This document shows, one piece after another, positions 55,554-64,000 of a stretch of 64,000 nt of DNA (the first letter of the stretch is position 1; the number at the start of each line of letters is the position of its first letter). The stretch is from Ctenosaura bakeri. Taxonomy: Eukaryota; Chordata; Lepidosauria; Squamata; Iguanidae. The notes beneath the pieces were generated by a model, which saw nothing but the letters and a program-made list of their open reading frames with translations, made no database searches and was not told the origin of the DNA. The stretch lies in contig CAOLHI010001243.1 in the NCBI GenBank assembly GCA_948474755.1, forward strand, positions 350,714-414,713, in the 5' to 3' direction. The position numbers and the translations under genes were made by a program.

Positions 55554-58535
55554 ATAATAAGTACTGTGCTGGGCAAAGGGAGATATGGTGATAGCAGGGC
55601 AAAATGCCGTTACAGGGGAAGGAGAGATAGATGCTTAATACCTATCTCACCTTCCGTTCGCCCTGCTACCCCAAGGTGTCTGGAGAGCGAACCAAACCAC
55701 CCACAGAACCTTTCCTTGCTCCTGTGCAATGTCAGGTCAATGAAAAAGAAAACTCATATCATCCATGACCTTTTAAAGGATGAAGACGCTGACCTGGCAT
55801 GCTTTACAGAGACCTGGCTGGAAGACGATAGTGCCACAACCTGGGTCCAGGCCTTGCCAGCCGGATACTCTGTCAGTGAGCAGGTAAGGGGAAGTGGGCG
55901 GGAGGGCGGAGTAGCCTTGGTTTACAAAGACAATCTTATGCTGACCAGGATACCTGTCCGGAAAACAGACCACTTCGAGTGTATCTACCTGAGCCTGAAG
56001 GCAAGGGATAGTCTAGGAATTCTGTTAGTGTACCGACCACCCCGCTGCCTAACAGACTCCCTGGCCGAGCTGACAGAGCTGGTGTCGGAGTTGGTGTTGG
56101 AATCACCCAGACTTTTGGTTCTGGGCGACTTCAATGTCCCATTTGAGACCAGTTTAACAGGTGCAGCTCGGGAGTTCGTAGCATCCATGACAAACATGGG
56201 CCTATCCCAATTAGCCTCTGGGCCAACACATTGTGCAGGTCATACCCTTGATGCGATCTTTAGTACGGAACGGGCACAGCCATGGGTGGAGATAACAAAT
56301 ACTACCACCTTGTCATGGACAGATCATTTCCTGGTCAGGGTTAGACTAATGGTTGCTATCCGCCCCTGCAGGGGTGGTGGACCTATTAGAATGGTCCGCC
56401 CTCGAGGGTTAATGGAACCTATTGGATTCCAGAAAGCCCTCGAGGGTCTTATGGTTGGTATCGCCGGTGATCCTGTCGAAGCCCTGGTTAATACCTGGAA
56501 TTGTGATCTTACCAGGGCTATCGACACGATTGCTCCCAAGCGTCCTTTCCAGCCTGCTGCAAACCGTAATCTTTGGTATACAGTAGAACTTAGGAATATG
56601 AAGCAGGCTGGACAACGACTAGAGCGCAATTGGCGGAAATCTCGACTCTTATCTGACAGGACACGCTATAGAGAATTCCTTCATTCCTATGGAGTGGCAA
56701 TAAATGCAGCGAAGAAGACCTTCTTCTCTGCACGTATTGCGTCTGCGATTTCTCGTCCAGCAGAGCTGTTTAGGGTGGTAAGGGATCTGACTCAGATACC
56801 CACTCCCCTGAACTCGTTGTTAGAACCTAACGTAGCTTGCTGTGACACCTTGAATAATCATTTCGCAAATAAAATCTCTCAGATAAGAGCCGATTTGGAT
56901 GCCGGTGTTATAGCAGAGGTCACAAATGGAGCGTCCAGCAACCCCGTGAACAAGATTATACTGGATCAGTTCCAGTCAGTGAGTACCGAGGACGTAGACA
57001 AGCTCCTTGGAAAGGTAAGAAGGACAACTTGCCCTCTTGATCCCTGCCCTTCATGGCTGGTCGTCCAGGGAGGAGTTGCAATTAAGACCTTAAGACATAT
57101 TATTAATGCATCCTTCAGGGAGGGCAATTTTCCAGCTTGTTTAAAAGAAGCGATTATACGGCCACTTCTAAAAAAGCCCTCCCTAGATCCCCTGGATATG
57201 AATAATTACAGACCAGTCTCCCATCTTCCATTTTTAAGCAAGGTGATCGAGAGGGCTGTTGCCCTTCAGCTCCAAGCTGTCTTGGATGAAACAGATTATC
57301 TAGATCCATTTCAAACTGGCTTCAGGGCAGGATATGGAGTTGAGACTGCCATGGTCGCCTTAGTGGATGATCTACGCCTAGGTATCGACAGGGGAAGTGT
57401 GACCCTGCTGGTACTCCTGGACCTCTCAGCGGCTTTCGATACCATAGACCACGGTATCCTTCTGGAACGCCTGAGAGGACTGGGGATCGGAGGCACTGCA
57501 CTTAAGTGGTTCCGGTCCTATCTCTCAGGTAGATACCAGATGGTGATGCTTGGGGACAGCTGCTCCTCAAAAAAGGAGCTTAAATCTGGCGTCCCTCAGG
57601 GCGCCGTCCTGTCCCCAATGCTATTTAACATCTACATGAAACCGCTGGGAGAGATCATCAGGAGGCATGGAGCAAGGTGCTATCAGTATGCTGATGACAC
57701 CCAGATATATCTCTCCATGCCTCGGATAACAGCATCAACTAAGGATGGCATCTCACCTCTAAATGAATGCCTAGAAGCAGTAATGGACTGGATGAGGAAA
57801 AACAAACTGAAGCTGAATCCAGATAAGACGGAGGTACTTGCTGTTGGGGGCCCCAGCCCAGGTATAGAGGTTTGTCAACCAGTTCTAGACGGGGTCACAC
57901 TTCCCCTGAAAGACTGTGTCCGCAGCTTGGGAGTGCTCCTGGACTCGCCGCTTCAGATGACAGCTCAAATTGATGCGGCAGCCAGGAGTGCCTGCTATCA
58001 GCTTCAGCTGATACGCCAGCTGCGCCCCTTCCTGGACTTGGAACACCTAAAAACAGTGGTACATGCGCTGGTAACTTCACGGCTTGACTTCTGTAATGCG
58101 CTCTACATAGGGCTACCCATGTGCTTAGTCCGGAAACTTCAATTAATTCAGAATATGGCAGCCAGGTTGGTCACCGGAATATCTAAAAGTGACCACATAA
58201 CACCAATTCTGAAGTCTTTACACTGGCTGCCTATTCGTTTCCGGGCACAGTACAAGGTGTTGGTTTTTACCTTTAAAGCCCTTCATGGCTTGGGGCCAGC
58301 CTACCTGCGGGATCGCCTTCTCCCATACAATCCGCCCCGCACACTAAGGTCCTCTGGGAGGAATTTACTGCAGCCAATCAGAACTAGGTTGGCTGCGGTT
58401 ACCCAGAGGACCTTTTCTTCTGTCGCTCCCAATTTATGGAATGGCCTGCCGGAGGAGACCCGGCACATTACCAGTCTTGACTGCTTTAAAAAAGCAGTCA
58501 AGACCGTTCTCTTCCGACAGGCCTTCCCAGATTAG
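55554..58535 (+). CDS. L2 ORF2: endonuclease-reverse transcriptase
   Basis: One open frame of about 990 codons, free of stops from 55,554 to the TAG at 58,533. The enzyme nicks target DNA and copies the LINE RNA onto it. Counting from the GTG at 55,566, the apurinic-like endonuclease has CNVRSMKKK (54-62), TETWLEDD (81-88), LLVYRPP (153-159), LGDFN (186-190), GPTHCAGHTLDAIF (219-232) and WTDHFLV (251-257; Thr in place of the usual Ser of SDH). RT motifs are NNYRPVSHLPFLSKV, LLDLSAAFDTIDH (about 618-630), SGVPQGAVLSPMLFN and YADDTQIYL (708-716). The C-terminus has the LWNGLPEETR...FKKAVKTVLFRQAF block of L2. No ATG precedes residue 59 in frame, because the insertion was truncated just inside the start codon that copy 1 keeps. 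I therefore infer that it is not expressed as full-length protein unless a flanking start is used. Confidence 0.93.
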   Translation: MISTVLGKGRYGDSRAKCRYRGRRDRCLIPISPSVRPATPRCLESEPNHPQNLSLLLCNVRSMKKKTHIIHDLLKDEDADLACFTETWLEDDSATTWVQALPAGYSVSEQVRGSGREGGVALVYKDNLMLTRIPVRKTDHFECIYLSLKARDSLGILLVYRPPRCLTDSLAELTELVSELVLESPRLLVLGDFNVPFETSLTGAAREFVASMTNMGLSQLASGPTHCAGHTLDAIFSTERAQPWVEITNTTTLSWTDHFLVRVRLMVAIRPCRGGGPIRMVRPRGLMEPIGFQKALEGLMVGIAGDPVEALVNTWNCDLTRAIDTIAPKRPFQPAANRNLWYTVELRNMKQAGQRLERNWRKSRLLSDRTRYREFLHSYGVAINAAKKTFFSARIASAISRPAELFRVVRDLTQIPTPLNSLLEPNVACCDTLNNHFANKISQIRADLDAGVIAEVTNGASSNPVNKIILDQFQSVSTEDVDKLLGKVRRTTCPLDPCPSWLVVQGGVAIKTLRHIINASFREGNFPACLKEAIIRPLLKKPSLDPLDMNNYRPVSHLPFLSKVIERAVALQLQAVLDETDYLDPFQTGFRAGYGVETAMVALVDDLRLGIDRGSVTLLVLLDLSAAFDTIDHGILLERLRGLGIGGTALKWFRSYLSGRYQMVMLGDSCSSKKELKSGVPQGAVLSPMLFNIYMKPLGEIIRRHGARCYQYADDTQIYLSMPRITASTKDGISPLNECLEAVMDWMRKNKLKLNPDKTEVLAVGGPSPGIEVCQPVLDGVTLPLKDCVRSLGVLLDSPLQMTAQIDAAARSACYQLQLIRQLRPFLDLEHLKTVVHALVTSRLDFCNALYIGLPMCLVRKLQLIQNMAARLVTGISKSDHITPILKSLHWLPIRFRAQYKVLVFTFKALHGLGPAYLRDRLLPYNPPRTLRSSGRNLLQPIRTRLAAVTQRTFSSVAPNLWNGLPEETRHITSLDCFKKAVKTVLFRQAFPD

Positions 58536-58687
58536 TGTTCCACCGCCTCTCATCATTGTCTTCTGTGTTAATCTTGTTTTTAATTTGTTTTAATTAACTA
58601 ATATGTTTTAGGGGGATAGAAGGGTTGGAGGGTGGGGAAGATAGGGTGCGTTTTAATGTTTTAATGTTTTTATATATTTTTGTAATG

Positions 58688-58713
58688 CCGCCTCGATCCA
58701 TTGGGAGAGGCGG
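58688..58713 (+). other. L2 3' stem-loop (copy 2)
   Basis: CCGCCTC (58688-58694) pairs with GAGGCGG (58707-58713). The loop sequence differs from copy 1 while the stem is identical, which suggests that the structure is maintained. Confidence 0.65.
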
Positions 58714-58725
58714 GATAGAAATAAA

Positions 58726-58727
<2 letters not shown>

Positions 58728-58785
<58 letters not shown>
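58728..58785. repeat. (TTA)n tail of L2 copy 2
   Basis: About 19 pure TTA units on the LINE sense strand, after GGGATAGAAATAAATTT. Copy 1 ends in (TAA)n instead. Confidence 0.95.
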
Positions 58786-58787
<2 letters not shown>

Positions 58788-59864
58788 GTTCTGTATTCCA
58801 TCTGACCTTTGCAATTATTGAAGTGTGAGTGGAATCCACAACAATGGCTGGTTGACCATGAGACTAGAAACTATTGGCCCTGCCTCAGCATTTATATAGC
58901 AAGGTTTTTTTTTCTGGGCTACTACACGGCTTTTTGGGATTGCAAAGCAAGAACTTGGCCAGAAGTTTGACCACAAGCAGTCAAAGATCCTGAAGCATTG
59001 ACAGTATCGTATAATTGAAAATCCTTATGGAAATGTTGATATTGGATAGTGTTTTGAAGGCGATGGGAGGGCAACTCCCAACCGTTCCTGCCACTCAACA
59101 TTTTCTGCAATAATAAGAATAAAAATACAGGAAACAACATATGAGATTTACAACGAAGACTTTTGTTCCTGACATCAGAGCTGTGAAACCTTCTTTCTGC
59201 TGTCAAAAGCTTGTATTGTGTTCCATTTCAAAATTGCTTCTCTTTATTTTCTAGTAAATTTATGTTGGGAGCAATGCGAGGCTCAAGGTGCTGAAGGATG
59301 CTGAGTCATGGCATCAATTTTAGAATTGTCCTTCATGGAAAAAAACAGAACTGTTGGTGTGCTTTCACATTTTAATTTAGCCAACATCTTCTACAAAGAA
59401 AACAAGAGCACCAGAAGGGCTAAAAAGAACATATCGCCAAGATCAGCAGTTTCCCCAAGGACTTTCTTTACTTACTTTTTTGTGTGTGTTACAGACTATG
59501 CTGTATTGCACACTTTATGGAGTGAAATAAAAGGATTTTGAGAAGCAAGGTGGGGATAAATCAGCAGTGCATGGTGTTTAGCCAAAAAAATTTAAGGCAA
59601 ATATGACAATTGTTAAACACTACCCCATTAGTTCCTCAATACTGTAGGGATGTGTGGGGAATCCAATTCCAGGCCAGAGTTTGAGAGGTATGTCTCTTAG
59701 GCTCCAGTTTATGGATTGTCTGCTGGCACATGTAATTTGCAGTCCTGAACCTCATGTGGATGGCTAGCTGAAAATGCATCTGAAGAAAATAAACACATTT
59801 GAAGAGCAGGTTTTAAAATATGATTTTTTTCAGATGTGCCTCAAACAATGACAAACACACAATT
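58786..59864. other. Non-coding DNA, nothing recognised
   Basis: No gene or repeat is supported. Confidence 0.4.
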
Positions 59865-60290
59865 TAATTAATAAATACCCTGTCTTTCTTCTGGCAGGGC
59901 ACTCAAAGCAGTTTACAAAAAATTAGAACAAAGTTCAGCTAAAAACCTCTCTTATTTTACAAAAAGTTTTTTAAAACACACAGTTAAATGACCAATTCTA
60001 TTTAAAAGCACATAGTTTAAACCTTTTAAAACACATATTTAAAACATAATTAAAAGACAAAAAGATACAAGCATAGCATACCACATTCAAAACACCCTTC
60101 TGTCACTTTAAGTCAAGGAAGCTAAACAAAAAAGGCTTGCTTAAATAAAAATGATTTTGCCTGCTGACAGAAAGAAAGCATAGAGAGAGCCAACTGAATC
60201 CTTCATGCAAGCCAGTTTCACAGCCTGGGGGCAGCCACTGAGAAGGCTTTTTCCTGTGTTTTCACCAAATGTCCCTGTGATTGTGGTGGG
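59865..60290 (-). mobile_element. L2-like LINE 3' end, diverged
   Basis: On the minus strand the region 60,215-60,260 encodes K-A-F-S-V-A-A-P-R-L, the conserved R-x-F-S-V-A-A-P-R-L-W motif of L2/CR1-group C-termini. A 3' UTR then leads to the reversed terminus near AATTAATAAATACCCTGTCT. The frame is broken soon after. It is a different and older L2 lineage than the two long copies. Confidence 0.65.
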
Positions 60291-62554
60291 ACTGAGAGGA
60301 CGTCAATGGGAGGGGAATGGGAACTGATTAATAAATGGATGTTACATATCAGTCTGGTTCTCAAGGAAAGTACAATAGCAACTCCAGAAATGTCTGTGGG
60401 ATTCATGCCCCTGAAGAAAGCCAAAGAGAAATAAACAGGCCAAAATGCATTGGGCTTTTTAAAAAGATTAAAACTTGTTCTACCTACAAGCACATGAAGC
60501 CTTGCCTCCTTCTCCTTTGTTGATGCAGAAATTTCTGACCATCAAGAAGTGCATCCATAGAGAGCTACAGGCATTGCTAGGGCATGCTGACTTTGTCTGA
60601 AGGAGATTGCTCCAGAGCAGGTCTTCTGAGACCATCTGGTAAGAACCACTTCTGGGGCAGCTATGCCTTATCATCCCATCTAACTCCCATTTTTCTCCTG
60701 CAGTTGGGCCAGAGGCAGATCCAGTTGGATAACAGTTTACTTGATCAGCAGATCCAAACCTCACATCAAGCCAATACCATACAGCTGTCTTAATAAAGTT
60801 GTGGCCTTTTTATACTCAGGAAAACTTTGTATGTGAAAGCGTGTGTCTGCCTCCCCAACTTTCAACAGAACAGTTTCTGCACTAGAGCCACAATGAAATA
60901 TTTTCTCCGCAACAATAAAAAATTATAGAATTTGTAAAGATAAGGTGAATCTTATGTATGAAGAAGCAAAATTGCAACAATGTAGACATGTCTCCTATTC
61001 AGTGAAATAAGATAAATTGCTGTGCTTAAAAATGACTAGAACTGATCATGACAGAAAAAAACAGGTAGTCAGTACAATAAATCATTCCAGCAATTCTGCT
61101 TTTTTCCTTTTCTCTGGAAGAACTAGAAGCACATGCAGGACATGTTATGCATGGTCTTGCTTCATACCTTGAACTAATGGAAAGAATTAGATATATAGTT
61201 TGGTTTTATGACCCCTTTATCGGTAATACTGAAAGTGAGTTTACAGAGTCATTTGGGAAGTTCTTTTCATTGAACTTCGTGTGTTACATATTATATCCAA
61301 TATAAGTTATAATACACTTACAATGGTTTAGTACAGTAAATTACCACTATTTTGTAATCTATCTATTGGTTTCCATGTACAGATAGTGAAGCTTTGAGCT
61401 GAAGGGTTGGTTTAACCAGATAGAGAACAGTCTTTCCAATCTGAGATGTCTTAGCCAATGCACAGCCAAGTAAGAAGATAAGAGGAGCCTTCCACACTTT
61501 CCTTTCAAATGTTCCAGAGTACAACAGACAATAGTTATACCTATGTGCTTTCCCCATCCTGGTGCAGAGCTGTTCTCTAGCAATTTGTTACCCTGATTTC
61601 TGGGGGTCCCGTGAGGGACACCTAAGTGCCCTCCAAATTATACAAGTTGGGGAAATTAGTCAAAAGAGCACAAGCTAGCAATATGAGAGGCAGGGCAATG
61701 GAGCAAGATCTTTTACCCAATGTCTACGGGGTCAGGCAATTGTGCATTTGGTTGCTGTTGAAAATGATTGGATCTTCAACACTTCTACTTCCCCACTATA
61801 ATGATTCTGTAGTAGGCATAACACTCCCAGGGAGCATGGTCAAGAGTATGATTGTTATGGATTGTGATACACAAGTAAAGAAAGATGGATACCTGGGCTC
61901 AGAATAGGTTTTGTACATGCCAAATTCCCAAGCATTCCCCATCTTAATCATTTCATGGCTCATTAAGTGTAGGTAGAGCATATTAAGGTAGACTGGATAC
62001 ACAGAAAGGAAATCAGAATGGTCAAATAGAATGACCATAGCTCAGTAGTAAAGTGCAGGCTATGTTTACAGGTCTAATGTTCCGTCTCTGGTATCACCAT
62101 TTAAAACAAAGTTGTGCGAAGTGTGGCCTGCAAGTTGCATGAGGGCTTCCATAGGGCCTCCAGTGTGGGCCACAACTGACTCCAACTGCCTTCACTTAAA
62201 GAAAAAAAAAAGAAGGAAGGGCTACGAAAAAGCAGTCAAATTGTCTAGGCAGTACGATTGGGTAGGAGGCACAATCTGGTGCTGTTTTGGGCCCATGGGA
62301 ATGTTTATTTCAAAATGAAAGTGACCGGATGGCTTTGTTTCATTGTGTTTTGGTGGTAGTGTGTGGGAGAAGATGAGGGAAACTGTAAGGTGCCCATTCT
62401 GATTTAGAAGGATTATAGGGAAGATGTGGGAAAGATTTCTTCCTGAAAATACATTATTTTCCCTCAGAAGAAACAGTGTAGGTGTAGGTGGAAAACTAGT
62501 CTGATTGAATATCAATTAGTTTCCTATGTTCATCTTCCCAGCAAGAACAATCTA
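60291..62554. other. Non-coding DNA, nothing recognised
   Basis: AT-rich. No supported exon, RNA gene or repeat. Confidence 0.4.
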
Positions 62555-62623
62555 CAGCAGGACCTCCGTATCTGCAGATTCATTATCCATGGATTAAGTT
62601 ATCTGTGGATGGCAGTGGTGCAC
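62555..62623 (+). mobile_element. pogo/Tigger-like terminus
   Basis: TA followed by CAGCAGGACCTCCGTATCTG, then CAGATTCATTATCCATGGAT and TTAAGTTATCTGTGGATGG, resembles the terminal repeat of pogo-type MITEs (CAG-x-x-x-CCTCCGTATC). No matching right end was found; a minisatellite follows immediately. Confidence 0.45.
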
Positions 62624-62830
62624 GGGCAGGAGACGAGTGAGAAGAGTGGCATTGTGCTTCTCACCACCTTCTGCCCCTCGCCCTGGGCTCGGTCGTGACA
62701 GCGGCTGGTGGGAGAGGAGCGAGGAGGGCAGGATCGCACTCCTTGCCATCTTCTGCCCCTTACCCCAGGCCCAATTGCTGCAGCAGCAGGCAAGAACGGA
62801 ACGAGGAGGGGGGATTGCTTATGATTCCCT
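62624..62830 (+). repeat. 82-bp minisatellite, about 2.5 units
   Basis: Units start at about 62,625, 62,707 and 62,789. Each has a GGAGAYGAGYGAGRAG-like head, and the first two carry CTTCTGCCCCT in the middle. The repeat is GC-rich in an AT-rich setting. Confidence 0.7.
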
Positions 62831-63017
62831 CAGTTCATTGTTTTAACATGTAGAGAAGATGTATATATACCTCTTTTTCTCTTTACCTTTTGACACCAGA
62901 ATTAGGAGTCACCCAATGAAAATGATTTGTGGAAGATTTCTCACACAGTCACATAGGGATGAGGAGCAATGGGGGTGGTTCGTCTTGGGCGGCAATGTTT
63001 TGGGGGCATCTTGGCTT

Positions 63018-63120
63018 GTGGCCATGCCCCCGCATGCTGTGGCCACACCCTCATGCACTGCGGCCATGCTCCCATGCACTGTGACTGCCCTGTGTCCTGT
63101 GGCTCCGCCTCTCCACACAC
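63018..63120 (+). repeat. 21-bp GC-rich tandem repeat, about 5 units
   Basis: GTGGCCATGCCCCCGCATGC, GTGGCCACACCCTCATGCAC and GCGGCCATGCTCCCATGCAC start at 63,018, 63,039 and 63,060, followed by two shorter degenerate units. The length keeps frame, so the + strand translates as Cys-Gly-His heptads that I take to be fortuitous. Confidence 0.75.
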
Positions 63121-63175
63121 TTCAAGCTCCATCACTGTTTCCACAGTACATAATATGTTTATAGAATTTGCTAGT

Positions 63176-63367
63176 ATAAGGTATGCTGATGGGTGTTGTC
63201 CCTTGAAAAGGCAAGGCATAGGGTCAAGAACACGGACCGAATTTCAACACGGCCTGAATTTCCATGAACATGGGCTTCTGGCGAGGGATGGGCTGCACCT
63301 CACAAAACTTGGCAGGAATGTTTTTGCAATCAGTCTCACAGGGAGGATTAAGAGGTCTTTAAACTAA
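63176..63367 (+). CDS. CR1 ORF1 C-terminus (esterase-like domain), partial
   Basis: The frame reads RYADGCCPL near its start and then LLARDGLHLTKLGRNVFA and RIKRSLN before a TAA stop at 63,365. DGLHLT carries the Asp-His pair of the SGNH-type esterase domain found in CR1 ORF1 proteins, which are thought to bind RNA and membranes or partners. The N-terminal part, including the catalytic Ser, is absent or unrecognisable upstream. The frame stays open further upstream through the 21-bp repeats, which I do not count as part of the gene. Confidence 0.7.
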   Translation: MRYADGCCPLKRQGIGSRTRTEFQHGLNFHEHGLLARDGLHLTKLGRNVFAISLTGRIKRSLN

Positions 63368-63480
63368 GTTCCGCTGGGGAGGGAGACAATATTATTCAGG
63401 GCAAGGACTCGGCTAGTGCAGGGAGAAAAGGCCCAAATGATATTGGGCAAGTAGTACAAGTGGCCAATGGCAGGAGGAGT

Positions 63481-64000
63481 AGAAACTATAGTACGGAACT
63501 TGCAGGAAGGGCCCGGGGACTTAAGTGTCTCTACACTAATGCAGGGAGTATGGGAAACAAGCAAGATGAACTTGAACTCCTAGTACAACAAAATAAATAC
63601 GATTTGATAGGCATCACTGAGACCTGGTGGGATGAGTCTCATGATTGGAATATAGGAATAGAGGGGTATAGCCTATTTTGTAAAAATAGACCAAACAAGA
63701 AAGGAGGAGGAGTAGCCTTGTATGTCAAGGATGTTTTCACCTGTGAAGAGATCTGTGACTTAAACCCAGAAAGCCAGGTCGAGAGCATTTGGGTAAGAAT
63801 TAAGGGAGCGAGAAACAATAGGGATATTCTGGTGGGGGTTTACTACAGACCTCCAACCCAGACTGAGGACTTTGATGATGCCTTCCTCAACCAAATGACT
63901 GCTTATTCAAGAAAGAGAGATACAGTAATAATAGATTTCAATTACCTGGATATATGTTGGCAGTCAAACTCTGCCAAGACAGCAAGGTCCAGCAAGTTTC
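63481..64000 (+). CDS. CR1 ORF2 endonuclease N-terminus, partial
   Basis: It runs open to the end of the window; the first in-frame Met here is at 63,550. Apurinic-like endonuclease motifs seen are LKCLYTNAGSMGNKQDELE (normally NARS), GITETWWDESHDW (catalytic Glu), KGGGVALYVKD and VGVYYRPPTQ. The later motif reads IIDFNYLDICW where CR1 proteins normally have a Gly before DFN (GDFN), so one residue seems lost at the active site. The preceding ORF1 ends about 115 bp upstream. The RT domain would lie beyond the window. Confidence 0.85.

Larger units (their letters stand above)
55554..58785 (+). mobile_element. L2-clade LINE with intact ORF2 (copy 2)
   Basis: Homology to the L2 at 20,243 begins at AATAAGTACTGTGCTGGG (about 55,556) and runs to the 3' stem-loop and (TTA)n tail. 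The 5' UTR and the first eleven or so codons of ORF2 are missing. The copy is otherwise complete and has far fewer lesions than copy 1. No target duplication was seen. Confidence 0.95.
63176..64000 (+). mobile_element. CR1 LINE, 5' part, runs off the window
   Basis: It contains the end of ORF1, the inter-ORF region and the start of the ORF2 endonuclease in the normal CR1 order. The 5' boundary is uncertain because minisatellite sequence lies directly upstream. It belongs to the same broad CR1 group as the element at 41,190, but they do not overlap in content. Confidence 0.88.

Noticed and set aside
55566..55568. GTG as the start codon of the long L2 frame
   Set aside because: Non-AUG starts are not expected here. 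Copy 1 shows that the real ATG lies upstream and was lost by 5' truncation.

Overview
The window reads as nuclear DNA of a squamate reptile (lizard or snake). It is AT-rich and has no host gene that I can recognise. It does carry the usual reptile repeat mix: CR1 LINEs ending in the ATTCTATGATTCTAT type of 3' end, L2-clade LINEs with a GGCGGGATA-type 3' end and a trinucleotide tail, tRNA-derived SINEs of the Sauria type ending in ACAACAAC, and many small palindromic DNA transposons. Placement below Squamata is not possible by eye. Every long open frame belongs to a retrotransposon; the remaining short ORFs look like chance.

Layout. 1-5,560: two tRNA-like SINEs and one Sauria-type SINE, then two L2-like 3' ends. 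The second 3' end was broken twice, by a solo LTR with a perfect 5-bp target duplication and by a hairpin-rich MITE with a 3-bp duplication. 7,075-8,900: a palindromic MITE, a SINE with an 11-bp duplication and an 817-bp hAT-like element. 11,900-13,370: a CR1 fragment split by a MITE, then a second hairpin-rich MITE. 13,990-15,110: repeat-free AT-rich DNA and a CR1/L3-like relic. 20,030-24,095: a nearly full-length but broken L2 followed by an older L2 relic. 31,219-32,417: a pogo/Tigger-like element split by an ERV-type solo LTR. 34,577-35,480: two hairpin-rich MITEs, one nested in the other. 41,190-44,090: a 5'-truncated CR1 with an intact reverse-transcriptase frame, another MITE and a decayed CR1/L3 relic. 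55,554-58,785: an L2 with an uninterrupted endonuclease-reverse transcriptase frame of about 990 codons. 62,555-64,000: two minisatellites and the 5' part of another CR1 that runs off the end of the window.

Main discovery. Three MITE families with unrelated interiors (about 180-200, 380-410 and 430-490 bp) share the terminal pattern GGCCMTTTCYGCA and sit between 3-bp target duplications. These are exact at five sites (ATA, CTA, TTG, TGA, AAT) and one base off at three others. This suggests one unseen transposase, perhaps PIF/Harbinger-like, but the target sites are not the usual TWA. One of these families consists almost entirely of consecutive hairpins. At two sites the pre-insertion sequence can be inferred from the interrupted LINE, which supports the calls. 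No autonomous partner lies in the window.

The LINEs are the only protein-coding matter. They encode an apurinic-like endonuclease plus reverse transcriptase, and a CR1 ORF1 tail with the DGLHL esterase motif. The SINEs presumably depended on LINE enzymes supplied in trans.
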